64,000 nucleotides of DNA from Paeniglutamicibacter psychrophenolicus (lineage in GTDB: Bacteria > Actinomycetota > Actinomycetes > Actinomycetales > Micrococcaceae), in contig NZ_JAGIOE010000001.1 in the NCBI RefSeq assembly GCF_017876575.1, positions 1,798,001 through 1,862,000 on the forward strand, written 5' to 3'. Below the pieces are notes generated by a model. The model searched no databases and had not been told where the DNA came from. It worked only from the letters and a program-made list of their open reading frames with translations. The translations under genes and the position numbers were made by a program. The first letter of the stretch is position 1. Each line of letters opens with the position of its first letter. Of this stretch, positions 17,848 to 25,776 are shown piece after piece.

Positions 17848-18411
17848 TCATTGTGGTGGCGACGCGGGGGCGGGCACGGCCGCGCGCAGGACCAGTTCGA
17901 GCACCGGTTCAGGGTCCGGCCCAAGTCCGCGGGCCAGGTGGTAGAGCAACATCCCCTCGTAGGCGGACATCAAGGCCATGGCGGCGACCTCCGGCTCCGC
18001 GGCCCCGAGCCGGCCCAGCAGCGGAACGATCATCCGCTCGAACCCGGCCCGTCCGCGGGAGACGGCGTCGCGGACCTCCGGGTGCCCGATGCCCTCGACG
18101 AACAGGGCGAAGCGGGCCGCGGTCAGTCCTTGTCCTGCCGTGGTGGCGGCGCGGAATTGCGCACAGAGGACCTCCAGCAGGCCCTGGGCGCTGTCGGGTG
18201 GCAGGGCCGCTGCCACCTCGGCGGCCTCGCGGGCCCCGAGTTCCTCCACGGCGCCGACCAGCAGGGCCGAGCGCGTGCGGAAGTAATTGGAGGCCGAGCC
18301 CCTGGGCAGCCCGGCTTGGGCATCGACGCGGGCATGGGTCAAAGCCCGGATCCCGCCGGTGCCCAGCAGCTCGAGGGCGGCCTGCAGCGCACGGGCCTTG
18401 GTAGGTGGCAT
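17848..18411 (-). CDS. TetR family transcriptional regulator
   Basis: A 187-residue protein with an N-terminal helix-turn-helix (KARALQAALELLGTGGIRAL, then VDAQAGLPRGSASNYFRTRS) typical of TetR, and an all-alpha ligand-binding half. I use the ATG giving MPPTKARAL. It is transcribed away from the hydrolase gene at 18487, and the 75 bases between them carry two inverted repeats, so it most likely represses that gene and itself. The inducer is unknown. Confidence 0.9.
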   Translation of the reverse strand: MPPTKARALQAALELLGTGGIRALTHARVDAQAGLPRGSASNYFRTRSALLVGAVEELGAREAAEVAAALPPDSAQGLLEVLCAQFRAATTAGQGLTAARFALFVEGIGHPEVRDAVSRGRAGFERMIVPLLGRLGAAEPEVAAMALMSAYEGMLLYHLARGLGPDPEPVLELVLRAAVPAPASPPQ

Positions 18412-18435
18412 GGGACCAGAATAGGTGCCCAAACC

Positions 18436-18477
18436 TTGTACTACAACCATAGTGACCGGATACTACAGACGTAGTAT
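18436..18477 (+). promoter_or_regulatory. Divergent promoter with two putative TetR operators
   Basis: Two inverted repeats share the layout ACTAC-N4-xTAGT: ACTACAACCATAGT at 18440-18453 and the stronger ATACTACAGACGTAGTAT at 18460-18477 (7-base arms). Their centres are 22 bases apart, two helical turns. A plausible sigma-70 type promoter for the hydrolase, TTGTAC (18436-18441) and GATACT (18459-18464) with 17 bases between, is overlapped by both repeats, so a bound repressor would block it. Confidence 0.72.
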
Positions 18478-18486
18478 TTTTGTTTC

Positions 18487-19383
18487 ATGGACATCAACAC
18501 GGGGTCCGCACCGGCCGCTTCCGGGATCGGACACATATACATTGACCTGCCGGGCGTGCGCCTGCACATTGCCGAGGCCGGGGCCGGAACGCCCCTGCTG
18601 CTGCTGCACGGGGTTCCGCAGGACGCCAGCGTCTTCAACGGCATGATCCCGGCGCTCGCCGAGGGGCACCGGGTGATCGCCTTGGACACGCGCGGCTTCG
18701 GGCAAAGCTCGATGCCCGCAACCGGATACGCGCTGGATACCCAGGTGGCCGACCTCGTGGGGCTGCTTGATGCCCTGGGCGTGGACAAGACCCGGATCCT
18801 CGCCCACGACCTGGGCGCCGTGTACGCCATGATGCTGTGCCTGGCTCACCCCGAGCGGGTGCACTCGCTGGTATCGCTGTCCATCCCGCACCTGTTCCTG
18901 CGCTTCAACCTGGCGTTCCTGCCCCTGTTCAAAAACGCATGGTTTGATCCGGTGCTCGCGATTCCCGGCATGGCAAGACTGCTCATGGGCAGCGGACGCC
19001 AGGTGCTTGCCAGATACATGTTTAATCACTTTGTGCACGACCCCGGCTGCTTGGACCCGGAACAGGTGGAAGCTTATCTCGCTCGATTGCGCGAACCAGG
19101 ACGAGCGGCCGCCCTGGGGGCACTGTACCGCCAATGCGTGATGCCGACCTTCATCAAGCTGATGCGCGGGGGATACCTGGATCAGCGATTGACGGTACCG
19201 ACGCTGCTGGCGGTCGGCGAGCATGACGAAGCGATGTCGGCGAGCCTGCTGGAAGGCTACGAGCCGTACGCCGATGCCCTCGAGCTGGTGCGGATCCCCG
19301 GGGCAGCACACTTTGTCGTCGACGAGCAGCCCGGAGCGGTGTTGGCAATGGCCCGGGAGTTCTTCGCCCGGCCCGGCCACTGA
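18487..19383 (+). CDS. Alpha/beta hydrolase (epoxide hydrolase/dehalogenase-like)
   Basis: A 298-residue alpha/beta-hydrolase. The oxyanion motif HGVPQ (about residue 39), the nucleophile elbow AHDLGA with Asp rather than Ser (about residue 115), GEHDEAM as possible acid and the late His in GAAHFVVDE make up the expected triad. An Asp nucleophile points to epoxide hydrolases or haloalkane/haloacetate dehalogenases rather than esterases. It probably handles a small toxic or xenobiotic substrate whose presence is sensed by the divergent TetR regulator. The substrate is not predictable. Confidence 0.86.
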   Translation: MDINTGSAPAASGIGHIYIDLPGVRLHIAEAGAGTPLLLLHGVPQDASVFNGMIPALAEGHRVIALDTRGFGQSSMPATGYALDTQVADLVGLLDALGVDKTRILAHDLGAVYAMMLCLAHPERVHSLVSLSIPHLFLRFNLAFLPLFKNAWFDPVLAIPGMARLLMGSGRQVLARYMFNHFVHDPGCLDPEQVEAYLARLREPGRAAALGALYRQCVMPTFIKLMRGGYLDQRLTVPTLLAVGEHDEAMSASLLEGYEPYADALELVRIPGAAHFVVDEQPGAVLAMAREFFARPGH

Positions 19384-19408
19384 CCACTGATACCGCGTGC
19401 CAGGGGGA

Positions 19409-20605
19409 TCAAGGCCCGGGATGGCCCTTGCCCACCACGGAGGCACCAAAGACGCGCCTGGCGATCACGGCGTTCACCGGGGCCAGATTCATCAGGTGCA
19501 GCGACCACCGGCGCAGCAACAGCGCCCGGCGGCCGGAGGGCACAAAGAACCGGGCGTTGCGCCGTCCGGCTTCCTGCTGCTGCTCCACCAGGGGACGCCA
19601 GCTCGCCTCATAGCCGGCCAGGGCCGCGGGGATGTCGTTGCCGGATCCCAACGCATCGGCGAGCACCTTCGCCCCGGCAATGGCCAATGAGGCGCCCTGC
19701 CCGGCCAGCAGCGAGACGGCGAAGGCAGCGTCCCCCAGCAGCACGCATCGCCCGGCGCTCCAGGCCGGGACCACCGCCTGGGCGACGACATCCTCGAAGA
19801 TCTCCGCCGGACGTTGGTCCAGCGCCCGGTCGACATCGCTCCCCAGGCCGCGGAACTTCGTGAACAGCTCCTCCCGGGTGTCCGGGGCCGGATCCGGATC
19901 GTGGCACTCGACCACCCCAAAGAAGGTCACGCGCCCGTCGGAGAGGGCATACAGCGTCGCCTGGCGGACCAGCGAATCGCTCAGCACCACCTCGCGCCCG
20001 AGGTTTGCGGCAAGCTCGGGATCATAAAAGACGTATCCGAAGACGTGCAATCCCAAATGCCGCAGCACCCTGGTCCCGGGAATGGCGGGCATGGCGCCGC
20101 GCACCGTGGAGTGGATGCCGTCGGCGCCGATGAGCAGGTCCGCCTCGAAGTCGCGGCCGTCGGCCACCACGGCGCGTGCGGGAACCCCTGGCCCGTCGGT
20201 GCCCGGGCACCGGCCCGGGTCCACGGACACGACCCTCGCACCCTGGACGATGCCCACCGAATCGCCGACCCATTCGCGCAATCCCGTTTCGATGTCGGGG
20301 CGAAGGATGGAGAAGAACTTCCCGTGGGCGGCGTTCAGGAATGATTCCATGGCGAACTTCGCCCTGGTTCGCCCGGTCTGGTCGACGTAGCGGGCCCGTG
20401 AATACATTTCTCCGTGGCGTTGCAGGTGCGCGATGGCGCCCAGGGACTCGGCCGCGGCAAAACCGGGACCGAAGAAATCGATCATGTAGCCGGTGGTGCG
20501 CGGTGCCGGTGCCTGCTCCAGCACCGTGGTCTCCCAGCCGTTTTGTGCCAGTGCCCCGGCGGCGGCCAGCCCGCCGATTCCCGCGCCGACGACCAATGCC
20601 CGCAT
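19409..20605 (-). CDS. FAD-dependent monooxygenase
   Basis: A 398-residue flavoprotein of the PHBH/UbiH-like class. It has the N-terminal dinucleotide motif GAGIGGLAAAGALAQNGWE, the DG motif LLIGADGIHSTVR near residue 168 and the second FAD motif GRCVLLGDAAFAVSLLAGQG near residue 290. Such enzymes hydroxylate aromatic or polyketide-like substrates with NAD(P)H and oxygen. The gene runs toward the hydrolase gene, with stops 25 bases apart, and is divergent from an MFS exporter at 20977. Confidence 0.88.
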   Translation of the reverse strand: MRALVVGAGIGGLAAAGALAQNGWETTVLEQAPAPRTTGYMIDFFGPGFAAAESLGAIAHLQRHGEMYSRARYVDQTGRTRAKFAMESFLNAAHGKFFSILRPDIETGLREWVGDSVGIVQGARVVSVDPGRCPGTDGPGVPARAVVADGRDFEADLLIGADGIHSTVRGAMPAIPGTRVLRHLGLHVFGYVFYDPELAANLGREVVLSDSLVRQATLYALSDGRVTFFGVVECHDPDPAPDTREELFTKFRGLGSDVDRALDQRPAEIFEDVVAQAVVPAWSAGRCVLLGDAAFAVSLLAGQGASLAIAGAKVLADALGSGNDIPAALAGYEASWRPLVEQQQEAGRRNARFFVPSGRRALLLRRWSLHLMNLAPVNAVIARRVFGASVVGKGHPGP

Positions 20606-20976
20606 GGTTCTTCACCCCATTCGATCCGCCGGGGCAATCGCTGCCCCTTTGCGGCCACGATACCGACGTTCCACGCCAACGGCGCCCCAGCGTTTCCACC
20701 GGAAATCTACCCGTGGGAAATTGAAGGCCTTCGCTTGAGGTGTTGTGCGGAGGCCAAGAGCCGGGATGACACCAAAGCCCTTGCCGAAGCTCCAGCCGGT
20801 TTCATCCCGTTGTCCGGGATGAAACGCGTTGGACACTTCGCACGGCTGTCGATGTGGTTGCACGGCGTCGCAAATTCGACAGGGCCATTGCCCTTGAGTG
20901 TCGACGGGTGGGCGACCACGGATGCTGGCATACTCGGTGGCCTACGACACGAAGCCGCGAAGGAGCCTGCCGAGCC
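20606..20976. other. Divergent intergenic region with an 11-base inverted repeat
   Basis: No gene is apparent in these 371 bases between the monooxygenase (minus) and the MFS exporter (plus). The region contains a perfect inverted repeat with arms GTTTCATCCCG (20799-20809) and CGGGATGAAAC (20815-20825), separated by TTGTC, and a near-identical extra half-site CCGGGATGACAC at 20761-20772. These are candidates for binding by an unlinked regulator. Confidence 0.6.
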
Positions 20977-22260
20977 GTGAACAGCATCAAGGAAGCAGCG
21001 GTCGTCCTGCGCCACCGGCAGTTTCGAAGCTTCTGGACCGGGCGGGTGGTTTCATCACTCGGATCGGCTGCGGCCCCGATCGCTGTCGCATTTGCCGCCC
21101 TTGAGGCGGGCGGGGGAGTCGAATGGCTGGGGTTCATCCTCGCCCTCAACATCGCCCCGCAGGTCCTCCTGCTGCTCGTGGGCGGAGTGCTGGGCGACAG
21201 GGTCCGGCGTGACCGTGTCATGGTTGTCGCCAACGCCGTCTCCGGGGTCGTGCAGGTGGCCATTGCGATCTTGATCCTGACGGGTGTGGCCGAACTGTGG
21301 ATGCTGGCGGCTTCCGTCTTTTTGCTGGGCATTGCCTCGGCCTTCTTCCAGCCGGCCTCCCAGGGTTCCATCGTCCAGTTGGTTCCGGCGGAGCTTCGGG
21401 TGGCAGCGAACGCGGTGCTCCGCCTGCCGCTGAACATCGCCAAGGTGCTGGGCCCGGCACTTGGCGGACTGGCGGTGGCCCTGGTGGGCCCGGGCTGGGC
21501 GCTGGCGTTCAATGCCTCGACGTTCCTCGTGTCGGTGTTCTTTCTCGCGGCCATCCGCCTGCCGCAACCGATCAAGAGCAAGGCCTCTGCCATCTCTGCC
21601 TTCCGGACCGGTTGGAAGGAATTCAGGGCCCGGCGTTGGTACGTCATCATGGTGGCGCAGTCCGCCGCCACGGTGCTGATGTGGCTTGTGGGCTTCCAGC
21701 TCTTCGGACCCGTCATTTCCCACTCGTCGCTGGGCGGTGCCTTCGCCTGGGGCCTGATCAGCGGGGGATTCGCCTTCGGGCTGGTCGGAGGCTCGCTGGT
21801 CGCCGTCGCGGTCCGGCCGCAACGGGTGGGCGTCACCGTGTCTCTCTGCCTGGCGACCCAGGCGTTGCCGCTGGTTGCGCTGGGGTTCGTGGCACCGATC
21901 TGGGTGATCGTCGGTGCCGCCGCTCTGGCCGGCGTTGCCCTGGATATCTCGATCGTGTCTTGGTCCGCGTTTTTCCAGGAACAAATACCCGAAGGCTTGC
22001 AGTCCCGCTTGTCCTCGATCAGCACCTTCGGCCAGCTGCTGCCCGTTCCGATCGGGTACATCCTGTTCGGTGCGCTGAGCCGGAACCACGGCACCCCGGG
22101 CATCATGGGCCTGATGTCGACGGTCCTCGTTGTCGCGGCGTTGCTGCCGCTGCTTCTTCCCTCCATTCGCCATCTGAGGCTCGGACAAGTCGTCGACGGG
22201 GACAGTGCCACGATTCCGGGTGGGGCATCCAAAGTGGGCACGGGTGGCGATTCCCGCTGA
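20977..22260 (+). CDS. MFS exporter (EntS-like)
   Basis: A 427-residue, twelve-helix transporter. The N-terminus (VVLRHRQFRSFWTGRVVSSL) and loop GDRVRRDRVMVVAN are typical of the drug/siderophore exporter branch (MFS_3, EntS-like), as is QPASQGSIVQLVPAELRVAAN. It probably exports a small hydrophobic compound or siderophore. I use the GTG at 20977, twelve bases after AAGGAG, since it begins directly before the conserved N-terminal helix. No regulator gene is adjacent, but inverted repeats lie upstream. Confidence 0.83.
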   Translation: MNSIKEAAVVLRHRQFRSFWTGRVVSSLGSAAAPIAVAFAALEAGGGVEWLGFILALNIAPQVLLLLVGGVLGDRVRRDRVMVVANAVSGVVQVAIAILILTGVAELWMLAASVFLLGIASAFFQPASQGSIVQLVPAELRVAANAVLRLPLNIAKVLGPALGGLAVALVGPGWALAFNASTFLVSVFFLAAIRLPQPIKSKASAISAFRTGWKEFRARRWYVIMVAQSAATVLMWLVGFQLFGPVISHSSLGGAFAWGLISGGFAFGLVGGSLVAVAVRPQRVGVTVSLCLATQALPLVALGFVAPIWVIVGAAALAGVALDISIVSWSAFFQEQIPEGLQSRLSSISTFGQLLPVPIGYILFGALSRNHGTPGIMGLMSTVLVVAALLPLLLPSIRHLRLGQVVDGDSATIPGGASKVGTGGDSR

Positions 22261-22486
22261 CGATCGGCATCCATGGGATGGTTACGCGGAACGGCCATGG
22301 GCTGCCGGAGAGACGATCCGCGGACCGGCAAGTGGTCACCAAGCCCTGATGCGTCACGACCACGATGCCGAACGACATCGGGATCGAATTCGGGTGACAC
22401 ATGTTTCCTGCGAATGCCCGTGCCGCCACGAACTGGATACGGGCGGACCGGGCGCGTCTACAAGCACGACGTGGTTGAGTGGTGGG

Positions 22487-23017
22487 ATGCCCACGAACAT
22501 CGAAATCAAGGCACGTGTGGACGACCTGCAAGCGTTGTTTCTGCGGGTGGCCGCCTTGGCGGACTCCGGCCCGACACGCGTTGATCAGGACGACACCTTC
22601 TTCTCATGCCCGAACGGCAGGCTCAAGCTTCGAGTTCTCACGGACGGCAGCGGTGTGCTGATCTTCTATCGCCGGGATGACGCGCTCGGTCCAAAACCCT
22701 CGTTTTATGTCCACTCCAAAACCTCGGACCCGGACGGGCTGCGAGCCGTCCTGGCCACCTCTTTCGGAGAAGTCGGGCGAGTCCGCAAGCAACGGGTTGT
22801 CTTCCATGCCGCCCAGGCCAAGATCCACCTTGACACCGTCGACGGCTTGGGAGAATTCCTGGAACTTGAAATCGCCGTGGACGGCATCCTCACTCCCGAG
22901 GCCGCGCAAGCCGAGGCCCACCGACTGCTCCGCGCACTCGGAATTGAGGACAACGCGCTGGTGAAGGGCGCATATCTGGATCTCCTCGAAACCGAGCGCG
23001 TCCAACGGGGCCGGTAG
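22487..23017 (+). CDS. CYTH domain protein
   Basis: A 176-residue protein that begins with the CYTH signature NIEIKARV (ExK type) and continues with the alternating charged beta strands of the triphosphate tunnel fold: DDTFFSCPNGRLKLRV, LIFYRRDD, RVRKQRVVFH, KIHLDTVDGLGEFLELEIAV. CYTH proteins bind triphosphates with a divalent metal and include class IV adenylyl cyclases and thiamine triphosphatases; which activity applies here is not visible. It is 285 bases upstream of the PheS-like gene on the same strand. Confidence 0.85.
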   Translation: MPTNIEIKARVDDLQALFLRVAALADSGPTRVDQDDTFFSCPNGRLKLRVLTDGSGVLIFYRRDDALGPKPSFYVHSKTSDPDGLRAVLATSFGEVGRVRKQRVVFHAAQAKIHLDTVDGLGEFLELEIAVDGILTPEAAQAEAHRLLRALGIEDNALVKGAYLDLLETERVQRGR

Positions 23018-23168
23018 GGGTATTTCTTGCGCTCCCGCAACCGCGGTGCAGCCGATTCAGCACGCCAGATGCGGTCGCCCCGGGGGAATGACGGCGTTCC
23101 TGCGGGCGTCTGTTCAGGGACCCCCACGTTTCCCGGATCGACAGAGGCACCCTGCTATCCTTGGGAAC

Positions 23169-23240
23169 ATGCGTAGCCCACAGCGATTTATCGGCCCCCG
23201 ACCGTTTACCGGTCGCGAGGGCTTCTTGGCGCGCGCCTAG
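23169..23240 (+). CDS. Possible 23-residue leader peptide upstream of the PheS-like gene
   Basis: A short frame from ATG 23169 to TAG 23238-23240 encodes 23 residues with three Phe (QRFIG, RPFTG, EGFLA). Two of these use TTT, a codon that is uncommon in this GC-rich sequence. GGGA lies shortly before the ATG, a weak ribosome-binding site. It ends 62 bases before the PheS-like gene and is followed by hairpins. It may be an attenuator leader, a tiny product, or chance. Confidence 0.35.
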   Translation: MRSPQRFIGPRPFTGREGFLARA

Positions 23241-23247
23241 GTCCTGG

Positions 23248-23281
23248 CGGTGGAGCGGATCGGGGGATTGCCCACCGATCC
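23248..23281 (+). promoter_or_regulatory. Mutually exclusive hairpins before the PheS-like gene
   Basis: CGGTGG (23248-23253) can pair with CCACCG (23272-23277), and GGATCGG (23257-23263) with CCGATCC (23275-23281). The two right arms overlap, so only one hairpin can form at a time, an arrangement seen in attenuators. No U-tract follows, so classical termination is unlikely. The ribosome-binding GAGG lies at 23292-23295, outside both stems. Confidence 0.4.
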
Positions 23282-23302
23282 ATTCCCATCCGAGGACCCC
23301 TG

Positions 23303-24421
23303 ATGACTAAGTATCTCTCCCCGAACGAACTCCATGAGGCGCTGACATTGCGCGACCTCTCCGATCCCGAACACGGGCCCCACGCCATGCAAGAGCTGCT
23401 GGGCCACGTGGAAAAAGCCCTCACCCGATCGTGGGGCGTTGATGCACGAACGCTGCGAAACAGCCCGCTGGTCTCGGTGGCCGACAACTACGACAAGCTC
23501 GGCTTCTCCGCATCGACGGTGACCCGCGACCAACGGTATTCGCGCTACGCGAGTCCCACGGTGATGCTTCGAAGCCACACCTCGGCCTCCGTCCCGGCCC
23601 TGCTCAGGAACCTGTCGCCAAACAAATACATGGATGAGCTGGTGGTGATGCCGGGGCTGGTCTACCGCCGGGACGCCATTGACCGGACGCACGTCGGTGC
23701 ACCCCACCAGGTTGATCTCTGGCGGATCGCATCCACCCCCACGCTGGCGCCGCGCGACCTGGAATCCATGGTGGCCGAGCTTGTCGATGCCGTCCTGCCC
23801 GGCGCCCAATGGCGAACGGTTCCGGCCGTGCATCCATACACGAGACACGGGATGCAGGTGGACGTGCTGGTGGGGAACGGCTGGCTGGAACTGGCCGAGT
23901 GCGGCATGATGGCGCCCGGGCTCTTCGCCGATGCGGGACTCGACCCGGAGCAGTGGTCGGGACTGGCCCTGGGCATGGGCCTGGACCGCGCCCTGATGCT
24001 GCGCAAGGGAATCCCCGACATCCGCCTCCTGCGCGCCGGAAACGAACGCATCGCATCCCAGATGCTCGACCTGGAGCCGTGGCAGCACGTCTCCCTGCTT
24101 CCTGCCACGCGCAGGGACATCTCGATCGTCGTGCCCGAAGCATTCGACGACGAGATCCTGGGGGACGAAGTCCGCCAAGCCCTGGGAACGCGCATGGACG
24201 ACCTCGAATCCGTCGAGCTCCTGGACCTGACTCCCTTCACGGAGCTGCCCGCCGCGGCACGGGACCGGCTGCGGATCGAGCCAGGACAGGCCAACGCCCT
24301 GATCCGCCTGGTGTTGCGGCCCATCGAGCGAACACTGACGGCGCCGGAAGCCAACCTCATTCGCGACGACATCTACAGGGCGCTGCACCAGGGCCCGGTC
24401 ATGGAACTCATCGCCGGTTGA
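23303..24421 (+). CDS. PheS-like class II ligase of unknown function
   Basis: A 372-residue stand-alone protein related to the phenylalanyl-tRNA synthetase alpha chain but not the housekeeping enzyme. Class II motif 2 is recognisable in MLRSHTSASVPALLRN and VYRRDAIDRTHVGAPHQVDLW, and motif 3 in MGLDRALMLRKGIPDIRLLR. From about residue 270 onward RRDISIVVPEAF begins a ferredoxin-fold anticodon-binding domain like that at the end of PheT, so the layout resembles the monomeric mitochondrial enzyme. It lacks the PheS N-terminal coiled coil and there is no pheT nearby. By eye, the Phe-pocket segment FPFTEP of true PheS corresponds to HPYTRH here, suggesting another substrate. I recall a family named PheS-related mystery ligase in public annotation; this may belong to it. 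Confidence 0.8.
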   Translation: MTKYLSPNELHEALTLRDLSDPEHGPHAMQELLGHVEKALTRSWGVDARTLRNSPLVSVADNYDKLGFSASTVTRDQRYSRYASPTVMLRSHTSASVPALLRNLSPNKYMDELVVMPGLVYRRDAIDRTHVGAPHQVDLWRIASTPTLAPRDLESMVAELVDAVLPGAQWRTVPAVHPYTRHGMQVDVLVGNGWLELAECGMMAPGLFADAGLDPEQWSGLALGMGLDRALMLRKGIPDIRLLRAGNERIASQMLDLEPWQHVSLLPATRRDISIVVPEAFDDEILGDEVRQALGTRMDDLESVELLDLTPFTELPAAARDRLRIEPGQANALIRLVLRPIERTLTAPEANLIRDDIYRALHQGPVMELIAG

Positions 24422-24429
24422 CCCTGCGC

Positions 24430-24466
24430 GGGCGCGGGCAGCCGCAACACCAAGCCGGCCGCGCCC
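24430..24466 (+). terminator. Possible terminator after the PheS-like gene
   Basis: GGGCGCGG at 24430-24437 can pair with CCGCGCCC at 24459-24466 over a 21-base loop. It starts nine bases after the stop codon. There is no U-tract, so this is tentative. Confidence 0.4.
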
Positions 24467-24585
24467 CCGGCAAGGTTCGGCAAGCCGGATGGCCACGGGC
24501 GTTGCCGGAGCGACCGCGACCCGAGTGATGGACGCCCGACCGACCAGGTTGCATGATGGAAAGACCTCGAGAACTGGAGAAGCGC

Positions 24586-24942
24586 ATGAACGTCATCCGA
24601 ATAACGATCGACCTCACCGTGGAAGACATCGAGGCGGCGAAAGCCTTCTATTCCGACTACCTGGGGCTGGACGGGCAGGACATGGGACTGGACTGGGTCA
24701 CCCGTTTCGTGGTGCCCGGATCCGGGGAGCACCTCCAGCTGGTCTCGCGGGACGCGACGGCACCCGAGAACCCAAGGCTCACGGTCAAGGTCGACGACGT
24801 CGACGGAGCCTACGCCGAGGCCATCCGCCGTGGCTACGAGGTTGTCCACCCCCTGACCACGGAGCCCTGGGGCATCCGCCGGTTTTTCGTCCGGGCACCC
24901 GACGGGACGGTGCTCAACATCGCCCAACACAGCGACACCTAG
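24586..24942 (+). CDS. VOC (glyoxalase/bleomycin resistance) superfamily protein
   Basis: A 118-residue single-domain VOC protein: the first module starts MNVIRITIDLTVEDIEAAKAF and continues FYSDYLGLD; the second contains LTVKVDDVDGAYAEAIRRG and ends RRFFVRAPDGTVLNIAQH. Metal-binding Glu/His positions of glyoxalase I are only partly evident, so function ranges from dioxygenase-like to antibiotic binding. GGAGA precedes the ATG at normal spacing. It is transcribed in the same direction as the PheS-like gene, 164 bases downstream. Confidence 0.83.
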   Translation: MNVIRITIDLTVEDIEAAKAFYSDYLGLDGQDMGLDWVTRFVVPGSGEHLQLVSRDATAPENPRLTVKVDDVDGAYAEAIRRGYEVVHPLTTEPWGIRRFFVRAPDGTVLNIAQHSDT

Positions 24943-25302
24943 CCTCATCCACCGACGATGCGGACACCGGCTTCCAAAATGCCCGCCAATCTGCGAATCC
25001 CAGGTTGGGAACGGAACCGGTGAATTGATTCAAGTGCGCTGGCAAGAAAGGGCGTGGGCGCTGCACTGCGATTGAACCAGGACCAGCATGTCGGGATGGC
25101 CCGCGTTTGCACCGGCTGCAACGAACGGCCAACATCGGGGGTGTGGCGACTCGAAGCAGGCGGTCCGGGGGCGGAGATCACTCGGTGGACTCGCCGGCCG
25201 CATCCAATGCAGGACGGCCAAGCCAGCAGGATTCAAGAAGCGCACGCCGTTGGATCCACCTAGAGTAAATGGCGTAACGCAGACGATCGAGAGGAACCAG
25301 CC
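24943..25302. other. Intergenic stretch, nothing recognised
   Basis: The 360 bases between the VOC gene and the DUF1801 gene hold only short overlapping frames on both strands, no tRNA fold, and no strong hairpin. A promoter for the downstream gene should lie here, but I could not pick convincing -35 and -10 boxes. Confidence 0.5.
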
Positions 25303-25719
25303 ATGAGCACGACCTTCAGCAAAGAGGAAAAGGCAGCGATGCGGGCTGCCGCAGCCGAGGCCAAGGCCTCAAAGGCCGCGGCCGACCTGGAAGCGGCATG
25401 CCTTGCCGCCATCAGGGAGATGACCGGCACGGACAAGGAGCTGGCCGAGACCCTGCACGAGCTGGTCAAGAAGCACACGTCCCTGGGGGCGAAGACCTGG
25501 TACGGCATGCCCGCCTACACCAACGCGGAGGGCAAGGTGGTGGTGTTCTTCCAGAGCGCCGCCAAGTTCAAGGTGCGCTATGCGACGATCGGGTTCCAGC
25601 CGGACGCGAACCTCGACGACGGCAATTTCTGGCCAAGCTCCTACGCCGTGACCAAGCTGACCGCCGACGACAAGAAGCAATTGGTTCAGCTGCTGAAGAA
25701 GGCCGTCAGCCAGGCATAG
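25303..25719 (+). CDS. DUF1801 (YdhG/iron-chaperone-like) protein
   Basis: A 138-residue protein. The first 50 residues are an Ala/Lys-rich, probably helical extension (SKEEKAAMRAAAAEAKASKA); the rest matches DUF1801: ELVKKHTSLGAKTWYGMPAYTNAEGKVV, FKVRYATIGF and SYAVTKLTADDKKQLVQLLKKAV. The fold resembles frataxin and has been linked to iron handling, but the biochemical role is unsettled. It converges on the pabB gene with a shared terminator hairpin between. Confidence 0.85.
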   Translation: MSTTFSKEEKAAMRAAAAEAKASKAAADLEAACLAAIREMTGTDKELAETLHELVKKHTSLGAKTWYGMPAYTNAEGKVVVFFQSAAKFKVRYATIGFQPDANLDDGNFWPSSYAVTKLTADDKKQLVQLLKKAVSQA

Positions 25720-25734
25720 CCCCCATGGGCTGCC

Positions 25735-25769
25735 GCCGGCCCGCCGCAGCGCAACAACCGCGGGCCGGC
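25735..25769. terminator. Bidirectional terminator hairpin
   Basis: GCCGGCCCGC (25735-25744) pairs perfectly with GCGGGCCGGC (25760-25769) over a 15-base loop. It lies between the converging DUF1801 and pabB genes and can serve both. No U-tract, as is common in this kind of genome. Confidence 0.65.
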
Positions 25770-25776
25770 ATGCCTG

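Noticed and set aside
25040-25110. A GGTTCAATC-like string on the minus strand hinting at a tRNA T-loop.
   Set aside because: No matching acceptor, D or anticodon arms can be drawn around it.
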